Shown: positions 17,749-26,705 of the stretch, piece by piece | Numbering within the stretch: position 1 is the first letter of the stretch | Layout of the letters: each line of letters starts with the position of its first letter | Assembly (NCBI GenBank): GCA_016788165.1 | Contig: JAEUTH010000028.1 | Location: forward strand, 32,571 to 96,570 | Length of the DNA: 64,000 nucleotides | Reading direction: 5' to 3' | Source: Bacteroidia bacterium | Lineage (GTDB): Bacteria; Bacteroidota; Bacteroidia; AKYH767-A; OLB10 | Notes under the pieces: generated by a model | The model's input: the letters and a program-made list of their open reading frames with translations, nothing else | Told to the model about the DNA's origin: nothing | Databases searched by the model: none | Made by a program: the position numbers and the translations under genes

Positions 17749-18708
17749 ATGCGTATAGGATTGGACATCATGGGTGGCGATTATGCACCGTTAGAAATAA
17801 CTTTAGGTGCACTTTTAGCACAACCGCTTTTAACCGAAGTCCGTTTGGTATTAATCGGAAGTGAATCGGCAGCCCGTAAAATAATTACGGAAAACCAAGG
17901 CAATCCGGCTAACTTCGACTTTGTTAACAGTATCGATGTAATTGAAATGCACGAACATCCGGCCAAAGCATTTCAACAAAAACCAAACTCAAGCATTAGT
18001 ATCGGATTTCACTTACTTAAAGAAGGTAAAATTGATGCCTTTTGCAGTGCCGGAAATACCGGAGCCATGTTAGTGGGCAGTATGTTTTCAGTAAAAACAA
18101 TACAAGGCATTATGCGACCCGCTATAAGTACACTGGTTCCAAAAGAAAAGGGCGGGTATGGTTTGCTTTTAGATGTAGGCGTAAATGCCGACTGCAAACC
18201 CGAAAACCTGCAACAATTTGCTATGTTAGGCTCACTTTATGCCGAACATGTTTGCCATATACCTAACCCAAAGGTAGCTTTAATGAGTATTGGCGAGGAA
18301 GACGAAAAAGGCAATGTGCTTACACAAGCAGCAAACCAATTATTAAAAAATACTTCAGGAATTAATTTTGTTGGAAACGTAGAAGGTCGCGACCTGTTTA
18401 ATGATAAGGCCGATGTTATTGTTTGCGATGGTTTTACAGGCAATATCATGCTAAAATTAGCCGAATCATTTTATTCGCTTACTACGAAACGCAAACTTAA
18501 AGACGAGTATTTTGATAAGTTTAATTTCGAAAGCTACGGAGGAACACCCATTTTAGGCGTAAATGGAACCGTAATGATAGCACATGGTATATCAAATGCC
18601 ACAGCTGTTAAAGCCATGCTTGTGTTAACGCATGAAGTTGTAGCAGCGCAACTTCCACAAAAAATCGCCTCAGCAATTGCCTCGCAAGTGCCACAAGCCA
18701 ACCAATAA
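17749..18708 (+). CDS. plsX: Phosphate acyltransferase PlsX
   Basis: 319 residues. PlsX converts acyl-ACP to acyl-phosphate, the acyl donor for PlsY at the start of phospholipid synthesis; it is a peripheral membrane protein. Family signatures are present: GLDIMGGDYAPLEITLGA at the N-terminus, FCSAGNTGAMLVGSMF, LLDVGVNADCKPENLQQFA, VEGRDLFNDKADVIVCDGFTGNIMLK (read as VEGRDLFNDKADV and CDGFTGNIMLK) and the C-terminal GGTPILGVNGTVMIAHG. fabH usually follows plsX in this phylum, but here an ECF sigma gene follows after 90 bases. Confidence 0.97.
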   Translation: MRIGLDIMGGDYAPLEITLGALLAQPLLTEVRLVLIGSESAARKIITENQGNPANFDFVNSIDVIEMHEHPAKAFQQKPNSSISIGFHLLKEGKIDAFCSAGNTGAMLVGSMFSVKTIQGIMRPAISTLVPKEKGGYGLLLDVGVNADCKPENLQQFAMLGSLYAEHVCHIPNPKVALMSIGEEDEKGNVLTQAANQLLKNTSGINFVGNVEGRDLFNDKADVIVCDGFTGNIMLKLAESFYSLTTKRKLKDEYFDKFNFESYGGTPILGVNGTVMIAHGISNATAVKAMLVLTHEVVAAQLPQKIASAIASQVPQANQ

Positions 18709-18798
18709 CTTGCCGGTACAGTTTTTTTAAATTTTTTTTATAACCCAGGCGTCTTTTCATTAAATAATTACGTCTTAAGGTTAATTCAAACATTTGTA

Positions 18799-19326
18799 AT
18801 GGATGAGCAACAACTCGTAACCAACTGTTTAAAAGGAGACAAAACAGCTCAAAAGCAGTTTTACGAAATGTTTGCCCGCAAAATGATGGGAGTTTGTTTA
18901 CGCTACTCCAACGATTTGGCAACAGCCGAAGATTATTTGCAGGAATCATTTATTAAAGTGTTTGGAAAGTTAAGTCAATATCAGTTTAAAGGTTCTTTAG
19001 AAGGCTGGGTAAAACGAATAGTAGTAAATGTTGTTTTAGATGAACTCCGTAAAAACCGGATTTTGTTCGATAGTAATGCCGAAGTAACGGACGTACTGCA
19101 AACAACAGATGATGTAGTTTCGAACATGGAGGCAAAACAATTATTGCAGATAATACAAAGGTTGCCCACCGGTTACAGAACCGTATTTAACTTATATGCT
19201 ATCGAAGGTTACCAGCATAACGAAATTGCCAACATGTTACAAATTAGCGAGAGCACATCAAAATCACAATACCAAAAAGCAAAAATCCAGATTCAGAAAA
19301 CACTAAAAGCACAAACTATTATTTAA
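18799..19326 (+). CDS. ECF-family RNA polymerase sigma factor
   Basis: 175 residues with only the sigma-2 and sigma-4 domains. Sigma-2 covers about residues 10-90 (RYSNDLATAEDYLQESFIKV is region 2.2-2.3; FKGSLEGWVKRIVVNVVLDE is region 2.4 and beyond). Sigma-4 covers about 115-170 (LPTGYRTVFNLYAIEGYQHN, then EIANMLQISESTSKSQYQKA as the helix-turn-helix). The stop codon overlaps the ATG of the next gene (TAATG), so the two proteins are probably translated together. ECF factors are normally held by a co-encoded membrane anti-sigma factor, and the next gene fits that place. Confidence 0.94.
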   Translation: MDEQQLVTNCLKGDKTAQKQFYEMFARKMMGVCLRYSNDLATAEDYLQESFIKVFGKLSQYQFKGSLEGWVKRIVVNVVLDELRKNRILFDSNAEVTDVLQTTDDVVSNMEAKQLLQIIQRLPTGYRTVFNLYAIEGYQHNEIANMLQISESTSKSQYQKAKIQIQKTLKAQTII

Positions 19327-20195
19327 TGCAACCCACCTCGTTTGAAAATATGTTTAAAGATGCATTCGAAAATTTCGAAGCAGAGGTTAATCCACAAATT
19401 TGGGTGCAAGTGCAACAGCAAATTCCAACCACTGCAGTTACACCACAAGCAAGTGTTACTTTTTCAGGGGTTAAAACATTATTAATTGCAGGTGTAACAG
19501 CCATTGCTGCAATTACAGCAGCGGTTGTTTACAAATCCGAGCCAAAGTTAAATACCCTGGTTGAAAGCAAAGATAATCCCGTTGATAATAAGGTTGAAAA
19601 GACTGTAGCGCCTGTACAAAGTATTGAAAAGGTATTACCGGAGCTTATAAAAGAAAACGAAACCCAAAAAGTACAACCCGCGCCAGCTCCTGCTTCAACA
19701 ACCGTTTTAAAATTGCCCGAAACAACAAATGAAAGTTCGGCAAACAATGATAACCAAGCTTCCGAACCATTAAACACCGTAACCAATCAAACTAAAATAA
19801 AAGAGTCAGAACCGGTAGTCGAAGTTATAAATCAGGATGATAAGCATGAAAACAACCTATCATCAATTCAAAACACAGAAGCTGAGAAAACAAAAGAAAC
19901 TGAAGAAATTAAAGACTTTAATTGGGGCAGAATAAGCAATACTTTTACACCCAATGCCGATGGAAAAAATGACGTTTTTAAAATACATTTACCCGATGCC
20001 AATTATTTTAAAGCAACCATTTTAAACATAAACGGAAAAATTTTGCATGAATGGGAAGGCGAAAACGGCTTTTGGGATGGAAAAGATGCTGGGGGTTATG
20101 ATTTACCAAAGGGAATGTATGTGTATTACATTATTGCAACTGATACAAACGGAAATACACATAAAACAAAAGGAAGCATTAGCATATTAAAATAA
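19326..20195 (+). CDS. Single-span membrane protein with type B T9SS sorting domain, probable anti-sigma factor
   Basis: 289 residues in three parts. Residues 1-48 are a short acidic cytoplasmic segment (ENMFKDAFENFEAEVNPQIW), resembling the N-termini of membrane proteins encoded next to ECF sigma factors in Bacteroidota. Residues 49-68 are one membrane helix (VKTLLIAGVTAIAAITAAVV), without a signal-peptidase site that I can see. Residues 70-197 are a low-complexity linker rich in Glu, Lys, Pro, Thr, Asn and Val. Residues about 198-289 are a gliding-motility-associated / type B T9SS C-terminal domain (NTFTPNADGKNDVFKIHLPD, then LPKGMYVYYIIATDTNG). It overlaps the sigma gene by one base. The domain call is firm; anti-sigma function is inferred from position and layout. 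A sorting domain on a protein held in the inner membrane is odd. Confidence 0.8.
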   Translation: MQPTSFENMFKDAFENFEAEVNPQIWVQVQQQIPTTAVTPQASVTFSGVKTLLIAGVTAIAAITAAVVYKSEPKLNTLVESKDNPVDNKVEKTVAPVQSIEKVLPELIKENETQKVQPAPAPASTTVLKLPETTNESSANNDNQASEPLNTVTNQTKIKESEPVVEVINQDDKHENNLSSIQNTEAEKTKETEEIKDFNWGRISNTFTPNADGKNDVFKIHLPDANYFKATILNINGKILHEWEGENGFWDGKDAGGYDLPKGMYVYYIIATDTNGNTHKTKGSISILK

Positions 20196-20222
20196 ATATT
20201 AAACAATTATAATTATATCACC

Positions 20223-23200
20223 ATGAAAAAATTATTTACATTATTAATTGCAATCACAGCCTTTGTAGTGTTGGGTTTGCAAAGTGCCGAAGCATCACAT
20301 GCACAAGGTGCCGACATTACCTATACTTATACCGGTACGCCCAATGAGTATATTATAACTTTGCGTTTTTACCGCGATTGTGCCGGTATTGACGCACCAC
20401 CATCTGTAGATATTTGTTACTCATCGGCATCTTCAGGTTTTAGTAGTACCATTATTATGTTTCCTATTGCAGGTACAGGTAATCCCATTCCAAGCTCATC
20501 ATGCGTAACTACGCCTACCAATTGTACAGGCTTTGGTGGTTTTGGTACTGAAGAATGGATTTACCAGGAAGTTTTAACCTTGCCTAATGCGGCAAACGAC
20601 TGGATTTTCAGCTACAATGTTTGTTGCCGTAATACGCAAATTACGACCTTAGCCAATGCGGGCGGACAGGATATTTATGTAAGTGCCACCTTAAATAATT
20701 TAGATTTCCCAACCAACAGTTCACCTTATTTTGACTCCGTACCGGTTACTACCTTTTGTGTAAATAACCAATTCTATTATTACCAGGGAGCTTTTGATGT
20801 TGATGGCGATTCATTAAATTACAGTTTAGTACCTGCAGAAGGTAACTTTAGTTGTCCTGCAGCGCCAACTAACTTAGCATATAATGCACCATTTTCGGCT
20901 ACAAACCCATTACAAACTTTAAATGGAACAACCATTGACCCATTAACCGGAGTAATTTCATTTTTACCCAATGCCATTCAGGTAGGGGTAATTTGTGTTT
21001 TAGTTGAAGAGTATGATACTACGCAGTTTCCGGCAGTTAAAAAGGGGCAGGTTAAACGTGATTTGCAGATATTAGTAATTAGCAATTGCATCGTTATTCA
21101 GCCAGCCCCAAGTGGCTTAGGTTCTGGTGGCGGTTATACCAATGCACTTTTTGCAAGTTGTGCCGATACATCCGTAATTGTTACTTTATCAGATGACGTA
21201 CAATGTGGTTCTATTGCTGCCGATGGTTCTGATTTCCGTGCTATTGGGCCTAAAGGGCAGCCCAATCCCATATTTAAAGCCGAAGGTGTAAATTGTGTTA
21301 ACGGTCAAACCGATAGCGTTCGGGTGTTCTTTTACTACCCATTAACAAAAACGCGCACTGCACTTTACATTAAAAAAGGAAATGATGGAAACACCATGCT
21401 TAGTGAATGTGGAAACACAATTTATGAAACAAATGAATTAGATTCATTAGTTGTTAACGACACCATAAATATTATTATTCAGGATACTTCAATTATTGAC
21501 TTAAATGTACCCAATGTAGCGCCTTGTGTCTTTAAAGAACTTACAGTTAATATGCTCGATCAGTTTATTTGTTCAACTATCAGAGCTAATGGTAGCGATT
21601 TTAAATTGGTAGATGCTACCGGAACACAATTCCCTTTAATACAAGCTTATGGAGCATGCTCAGGTCCAACACCATTAAGCCCCGGTTCCTATACATCAAC
21701 AATAACTGTTGTTGCCGCTCAAACAGTTGTTGGTACCAGTCCGTATTATTTAATTGCATTAACAGGTACCGATAATAACACCATAGCCAATTTATGCGAA
21801 ACCTATGTAAATGTAGGCGACACCTTAGCAGTTATTGATGCCTCAGCTCCACTTCAGGTGTCTTTAGGTGCTGATATTTCGCAATGTGCCAATTTAGGCA
21901 ACCCGGTATTAAACACACAATTAGTTGGTGTAACAACATCTTGGTTATATAATGGCAATAATTTACCTGATACAGCCAGTTTTATTAGTGCCACCCAAAC
22001 CGGCCAATACATTGTAAATGTTTCGGCAAGCCCTACTTGTAATGGTTCTGATACAGTAAATGTAAATCTGATAGCAGCGCCTACAGCCACCATTTTAGCA
22101 AATGGTATTTCAACCGATCAGGTTACCATTTGTGTGGGTACACCTTTCCCAACATTAGATGGAACGGTAGCAGGAGCAGTAGAATATGTGTGGACATTAA
22201 ATGGTACCGTAGTTAGCAATGCAGCAACCTTTGTACCTACCCAAGATGGTAGCTATACTTTACAAACAAGCTCACTACCTAATGGCGGCTGCGCCACTAC
22301 CGATTTAATAACCATCACTACTGTTCAATCAATAGTAGTAAATTTAGGTAACAATATTACACAATGCGCCAACGTAGCGCCACCGGTTTTAGATGCAGGT
22401 GTTTTCCCGGGTGCTAATTATTTATGGAGCAATGGCGAAACTACCCAAACCGTAACTGCAACTGTAGCTGGTACCTATATAGTAACAGTTACTTATGGCG
22501 TTAACTGTAGTGCAAGCGATACGATTGATGTAATTTTTGATGCCGTGCCTGCAATACCGGCATTGGCCGATCAAAATATTTGTTATAACATAGCAATAAG
22601 CCCACTAAATGCCAATCCGTTTGGTACACAACCACCTACAGCAACTTATACCTGGACTGATGCAGGTGGCGCAGTAGTTGGCAATGCCGCATTGTTTAAT
22701 CCGTTGGTAGCAGGTACATATACAGTTTCAATTTCAAACAATGGATGTTCTGTTACCGATGATGCTACCGTAACTGTAGAAGCTCAAATTCCATTAAACT
22801 TGGGAGCTCCACAAACTATATGTGGTGCACCTATTTTAATTGATGCAGGCTTTGCCGGTCAGGTAACTGCATATAACTGGACAAAAGATGGAAGCCCATT
22901 TGGCAACACACAGACTATAAATGCAAATGGCCCCGGTACTTACACTGTAACCACGACTACAGCATTGGGATGTACATCTGTTGCATCTGTTCAAATTAAT
23001 GCAGGTACTTTTGCAACAACAATTACTGGCGACAATGTAATTTGCGAAAACAGTAGCGCAACCTTAGATGCCGGTTATACAGGAACAGCAGTTGCTAATT
23101 TTGCCTGGACATTAAACGGAACAGCTACAGGCAGCAATGCAAATACCATAACAGCCAATGCAGCAGGTAACTATGTTGTTGTAATTACAGACGAATTTGG

Positions 23201-23756
23201 ATGTGTGGCTACTGATACAGCATCTTTAGCTATTGAAAATATTTTAGTTGCACCTATACCCGTTTGTACTGCAGCACCAGTTGGCGGCACGTTTGCTTAC
23301 ATCTACACCTGGAATGCCATTGCAGGTTCAACAGGTTATGAAATAAGCTTAGATGGTGGCCTAACCTGGATACAACCCAATACGCCTTCGAGCCCAACAT
23401 CGCACGGTGTTGCACAACCTGCTCAAGAATTTTTAGTACGCGCCTTAGGTACATTCTGCCCAACAGGCCGTACCTCTGAGCCTGCTCCTTGCCAAGTAGT
23501 AATACCAAACGTTGTTACTCCTAATGGCGATGGTAAAAACGATACATTTGAAATGCTGAATCTTGGTCAATACAAGGGAGCTAAAATGTCAATCTACAAC
23601 CGCTGGGGTAATGTAATTTACACAAGCGATGACTATGGTTTAGCAAACAACTATGATTTTAAGGACGAACCAGACGGTACTTATTTCTATAGTTTAAGCA
23701 TACCGGGTCAGGAAGCAAAATCGGGTACTATTACCGTATTCCGTAAGCAGAAATAA
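20223..23756 (+). CDS. Giant secreted Ig/PKD-like repeat protein with type B T9SS tail
   Basis: 1177 residues. Signal peptide at about 1-25 (MKKLFTLLIAITAFVVLGLQ). Residues 28-290 are a Cys-containing N-terminal domain (YIITLRFYRDCAGIDAP, FSYNVCCRNTQITT) that recurs in large Bacteroidota gliding-associated proteins. Two further Cys-bearing beta domains follow (about 295-530). From about 540 to 1000 there are tandem Ig-like repeats that start with LGADISQCANLG, LGNNITQCANVA or LGAPQTICGAPI and contain motifs such as AGTYIVTVTYG. The last 90 residues are a type B sorting domain (VVTPNGDGKNDTFEMLNLGQ, MSIYNRWGNVIYTS, PDGTYFYSLSI). It should be exported by T9SS as a surface or released adhesin-like protein. 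It starts 27 bases after the preceding gene and ends at a strong terminator, so sigma factor, membrane protein and this gene form one transcription unit. Confidence 0.9.
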   Translation: MKKLFTLLIAITAFVVLGLQSAEASHAQGADITYTYTGTPNEYIITLRFYRDCAGIDAPPSVDICYSSASSGFSSTIIMFPIAGTGNPIPSSSCVTTPTNCTGFGGFGTEEWIYQEVLTLPNAANDWIFSYNVCCRNTQITTLANAGGQDIYVSATLNNLDFPTNSSPYFDSVPVTTFCVNNQFYYYQGAFDVDGDSLNYSLVPAEGNFSCPAAPTNLAYNAPFSATNPLQTLNGTTIDPLTGVISFLPNAIQVGVICVLVEEYDTTQFPAVKKGQVKRDLQILVISNCIVIQPAPSGLGSGGGYTNALFASCADTSVIVTLSDDVQCGSIAADGSDFRAIGPKGQPNPIFKAEGVNCVNGQTDSVRVFFYYPLTKTRTALYIKKGNDGNTMLSECGNTIYETNELDSLVVNDTINIIIQDTSIIDLNVPNVAPCVFKELTVNMLDQFICSTIRANGSDFKLVDATGTQFPLIQAYGACSGPTPLSPGSYTSTITVVAAQTVVGTSPYYLIALTGTDNNTIANLCETYVNVGDTLAVIDASAPLQVSLGADISQCANLGNPVLNTQLVGVTTSWLYNGNNLPDTASFISATQTGQYIVNVSASPTCNGSDTVNVNLIAAPTATILANGISTDQVTICVGTPFPTLDGTVAGAVEYVWTLNGTVVSNAATFVPTQDGSYTLQTSSLPNGGCATTDLITITTVQSIVVNLGNNITQCANVAPPVLDAGVFPGANYLWSNGETTQTVTATVAGTYIVTVTYGVNCSASDTIDVIFDAVPAIPALADQNICYNIAISPLNANPFGTQPPTATYTWTDAGGAVVGNAALFNPLVAGTYTVSISNNGCSVTDDATVTVEAQIPLNLGAPQTICGAPILIDAGFAGQVTAYNWTKDGSPFGNTQTINANGPGTYTVTTTTALGCTSVASVQINAGTFATTITGDNVICENSSATLDAGYTGTAVANFAWTLNGTATGSNANTITANAAGNYVVVITDEFGCVATDTASLAIENILVAPIPVCTAAPVGGTFAYIYTWNAIAGSTGYEISLDGGLTWIQPNTPSSPTSHGVAQPAQEFLVRALGTFCPTGRTSEPAPCQVVIPNVVTPNGDGKNDTFEMLNLGQYKGAKMSIYNRWGNVIYTSDDYGLANNYDFKDEPDGTYFYSLSIPGQEAKSGTITVFRKQK

Positions 23757-23773
23757 TAACACGTTAAACCCGT

Positions 23774-23810
23774 AAGCGCCTTGTAAGTTAAATTGCAAGG
23801 CGCTTTTTTT
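23774..23810 (+). terminator. Terminator of the sigma / type B-tail operon
   Basis: AAGCGCCTTG (23774-23783) pairs perfectly with CAAGGCGCTT (23796-23805), followed by Ts to 23810. The stem is GC-rich for this genome. Confidence 0.93.
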
Positions 23811-23897
23811 ATTTATACAGCTTATAGTTTGATAGCTAAGGCTTTGTAGCTTATTTATACTTTAGCCAACCAATTTTAAGTTTATAATGCGTGATTT

Positions 23898-24851
23898 ATG
23901 AAAGTAATTGATCATCTGGCAAAATCCAAAACCACTCTTTTTTCAATTGAAATTTTACCTCCGCTAAAGGGTCAAAGCATTCAGTCTATTTTTAATTCCA
24001 TTGATCCTTTAATGGAATTTAAGCCGCAGTTTATAGATGTTACGTATCATCGCGAAGAGTATATTTATAAAAAAAGGGAAGGCGGTTTTTTAGAAAAAAT
24101 TTCAATCCGTAAGAGGCCAGGTACCGTTGGCATTTGTGCAGCTATCGTGAACAAGTACAAAGTTGATGCAGTGCCACATCTGATATGTGGCGGTTTTAGT
24201 AAAGAGGAAACTGAAAATGCATTGATAGAATTAAATTTTTTAGGCATTGATAATGTTTTGATACTGCGAGGCGATGCCATTAAAACTGAAAATAATTTTA
24301 TACCACATTCGAATGGCCACCACTATGCTTTAGACTTGGTAAAGCAAACAGTTAATTTAAACAAAGGCGTGTATTTAGACGAAGATTTACAAGATAACGA
24401 AAACACTAATTTTTGCATTGGTGTTGCCGGATATCCCGAAAAACATTTCGAAGCACCTAACTTACAAACCGACCTCAAATACCTGCAACTAAAAATTGAA
24501 GCCGGTGCTGATTATGTAGTAACACAAATGTTTTATGATAACAACAAGTACTACAACTTTGTAAATCACTGCAAAGAATCAGGTATTCAAGTACCCATTA
24601 TACCGGGCATAAAAGTGCTTACATCTAAAAAACAAATTACCAACTTACCTAAGGTATTTCATATTGATTTGCCGCAAGAATTAATAGAAGAAGTAGTAAA
24701 ATGTAAAACCGATGCAGATGTAAAAAATGTAGGTATTGAATGGGCTATTCAACAATCGAAAGACTTAATAAAATTTGGCGTGCCGTGTTTGCATTATTAC
24801 ACCATGGGTAATCCTGATATAATTAAACGTGTAGCATCGCAAGTTTTTTAG
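23898..24851 (+). CDS. metF: Methylenetetrahydrofolate reductase
   Basis: 317 residues, a TIM-barrel flavoprotein. It reduces 5,10-methylene-THF to 5-methyl-THF, the methyl donor for methionine synthesis. Signatures: FSIEILPPLKGQSIQSIF at the N-terminus (Glu is the catalytic acid), FIDVTYHREE, LILRGDAIKTEN (FAD region), GAGYPEKH-like GVAGYPEKHFEAPN, and AGADYVVTQMFYDNNKYYNF. The length matches bacterial MetF (about 300). The cystathionine-type enzyme at 13470 belongs to the same pathway. Confidence 0.96.
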   Translation: MKVIDHLAKSKTTLFSIEILPPLKGQSIQSIFNSIDPLMEFKPQFIDVTYHREEYIYKKREGGFLEKISIRKRPGTVGICAAIVNKYKVDAVPHLICGGFSKEETENALIELNFLGIDNVLILRGDAIKTENNFIPHSNGHHYALDLVKQTVNLNKGVYLDEDLQDNENTNFCIGVAGYPEKHFEAPNLQTDLKYLQLKIEAGADYVVTQMFYDNNKYYNFVNHCKESGIQVPIIPGIKVLTSKKQITNLPKVFHIDLPQELIEEVVKCKTDADVKNVGIEWAIQQSKDLIKFGVPCLHYYTMGNPDIIKRVASQVF

Positions 24852-24909
24852 ACAAAAATAAAATCGGCTTTATCTATTGTTTATATTGCAGTAATAACAT
24901 ATACCAAAT

Positions 24910-25593
24910 ATGTGGGCTGACTTTGTAAATTTAATTTTCCCTGATCGTTGTCGCGCCTGTCAAAATAATTTAAATCCGAAGGACAACATGATTTGTATGC
25001 GTTGCAGGTTAACCTTGCCGCGAACCAACTACCATTTAGATGTAAATAATCCGGTAAGCAAACATTTTTGGGGCAAAACACATTTAAGCTATGCTACGGC
25101 ATTTTTGTTTTTTCAGAAAGGCGATAGGGTACAACATCTAATACATCAGTTAAAATATAAGGGCGATAAAGAGATAGGGGTAGTTATAGGCAGCTTGTTT
25201 GGCAATGCATTAAATGCAACCGATACTTTTAGTAAAGCAACCATACTGATACCGGTACCGCTGCATAGCAGCCGAAAACATGCACGCGGCTATAATCAAA
25301 GCGAAATGTTGGCCAAGGGTTTGGCACAAAAAATGAACATCCCTGTAAATACAAAGCTCCTGGTAAGGAGCCAAAAAACGGAAACCCAAACCAATAAACG
25401 CAGATACAATCGCTACGAAAATATGCGCGATGTTTTTGAAGTAATAAGTCCACACTTATATACAAACCAACATTTTTTATTAGTTGATGATGTTATCACT
25501 ACCGGATCAACGCTGGTTGCTTGTGCCGATAAATTATTAACTATTGAAGGCGCAAGCGTAAGTGTTGCTGCTATGGCTTTTGCACAGCACTAA
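24910..25593 (+). CDS. comF: ComF-family phosphoribosyltransferase-like protein
   Basis: 227 residues. The N-terminus has a four-cysteine zinc site (CRAC at about 15-18 and CMRC at about 30-33), followed by a type I PRTase domain with the PRPP loop LLVDDVITTGSTLVAC near residue 195 and the loop LIPVPLHSSRKHARGYNQSE that is characteristic of ComF/GntX. ComF helps take up transforming DNA in naturally competent bacteria; many species outside that group also keep a copy, and its reaction is unknown. It stands alone between metF and a convergent isomerase gene. Confidence 0.92.
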   Translation: MWADFVNLIFPDRCRACQNNLNPKDNMICMRCRLTLPRTNYHLDVNNPVSKHFWGKTHLSYATAFLFFQKGDRVQHLIHQLKYKGDKEIGVVIGSLFGNALNATDTFSKATILIPVPLHSSRKHARGYNQSEMLAKGLAQKMNIPVNTKLLVRSQKTETQTNKRRYNRYENMRDVFEVISPHLYTNQHFLLVDDVITTGSTLVACADKLLTIEGASVSVAAMAFAQH

Positions 25594-25628
25594 TTCGAAT
25601 AAAGTAATTGAATGGGTTTAATCAGCTT

Positions 25629-26615
25629 TTATGACAAAGCATTAAGAGTTTGCTTAAGCCTGTCAATAACCTTTACCTCAGTTGGGTCTATGTTTTTTAA
25701 CTCGCTTAAATATACACTAACCCAATCGCCAAATAAAACCAGATAATACACACGGGCTAACATGGTTTCGCCTTTACTCCAAACATCAAATACATGTGGT
25801 GTACATTGTAGTGCTACTTCCTTTAAAAAGTCCATACGTTTTTGTGTACGATAATAATCATCGGCATTGCGCATAAAAACTACAGAAACATTCGGACATT
25901 TTTCTACCCAACCTACAATTTCATTGTGGTTCATTTCGGGTAATGCCGCATGCCAACACAACATTTTACTATTCTCATTTATTTGTTGCCTAAATCTAAC
26001 ACATACACCTTCATAAGATGCCGTACTGTAAATGGCTGGTATGGTACCCAAAAGTTTATTTGCCAATTGGTTGGCTTCGGCTTTAATGGCTTCAACTTCT
26101 GCGCTTAGCAATTGAACAGTGGCTGCTAATTCGGCTTTAAATGCATCATCAATTAAGCCCATACCATGCAATACATAGAATAATTGTGTAAACGAATAAG
26201 CAAAGCAAGCACGTGGTGGCATGCCACCCGGTATGATAATATGATCAAGCTGATGTTGTTTGGCTATTTCAATTACTTTACCTCCGGCACTTACACATAC
26301 TATTTTCGGATTTACGGCTAATGCCGTTTTTAAAACCTGCACGGTTTCCTCTGTGTTGCCCGAATAGGAAGAAATAATTAATAATGTTTGGTCGTTTACA
26401 AAGGCCGGTAAAAAATAATCCTTACAAACAATAACCGGTATTTTAATTTTTTGTTCAAGCACTTGTGCTATTACCGTACCGCCAATACCCGAACCACCAA
26501 GGCCGGCAATAACTACATTGGTAAACGCTGTTTGCGGCTTATGTAATTGTGCTTGCTGCCCTATTGCAATACCTGCTTCGAGTTTGCTAATAAATGATGC
26601 TACTTCTGATTTCAT
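25629..26615 (-). CDS. Bifunctional phosphoglucose/phosphomannose isomerase
   Basis: 328 residues with two SIS domains. The enzyme interconverts fructose-6-phosphate with glucose-6-phosphate and mannose-6-phosphate. Seen: GLGGSGIGGTVIAQVLEQ (first SIS strand-loop), LLIISSYSGNTEETVQVLK (phosphate-binding loop), PPRACFAYSFTQLFYVLHG and LPEMNHNEIVGW (catalytic Glu/His region). I start at the ATG at 26615. The longer frame to 26657 adds 14 residues (MFYIQTLNILHNRY) that do not resemble the family and precede a normal N-terminal helix. It is convergent with comF. Confidence 0.9.
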   Translation of the reverse strand: MKSEVASFISKLEAGIAIGQQAQLHKPQTAFTNVVIAGLGGSGIGGTVIAQVLEQKIKIPVIVCKDYFLPAFVNDQTLLIISSYSGNTEETVQVLKTALAVNPKIVCVSAGGKVIEIAKQHQLDHIIIPGGMPPRACFAYSFTQLFYVLHGMGLIDDAFKAELAATVQLLSAEVEAIKAEANQLANKLLGTIPAIYSTASYEGVCVRFRQQINENSKMLCWHAALPEMNHNEIVGWVEKCPNVSVVFMRNADDYYRTQKRMDFLKEVALQCTPHVFDVWSKGETMLARVYYLVLFGDWVSVYLSELKNIDPTEVKVIDRLKQTLNALS

Positions 26616-26705
26616 ATACCTGTTATGTAAAATGTTTAATGTTTGAATGTAAAACAAGGATGAACTAATACCACGACTTTCAACTACAGCAAATATAAAG
26701 GATAG

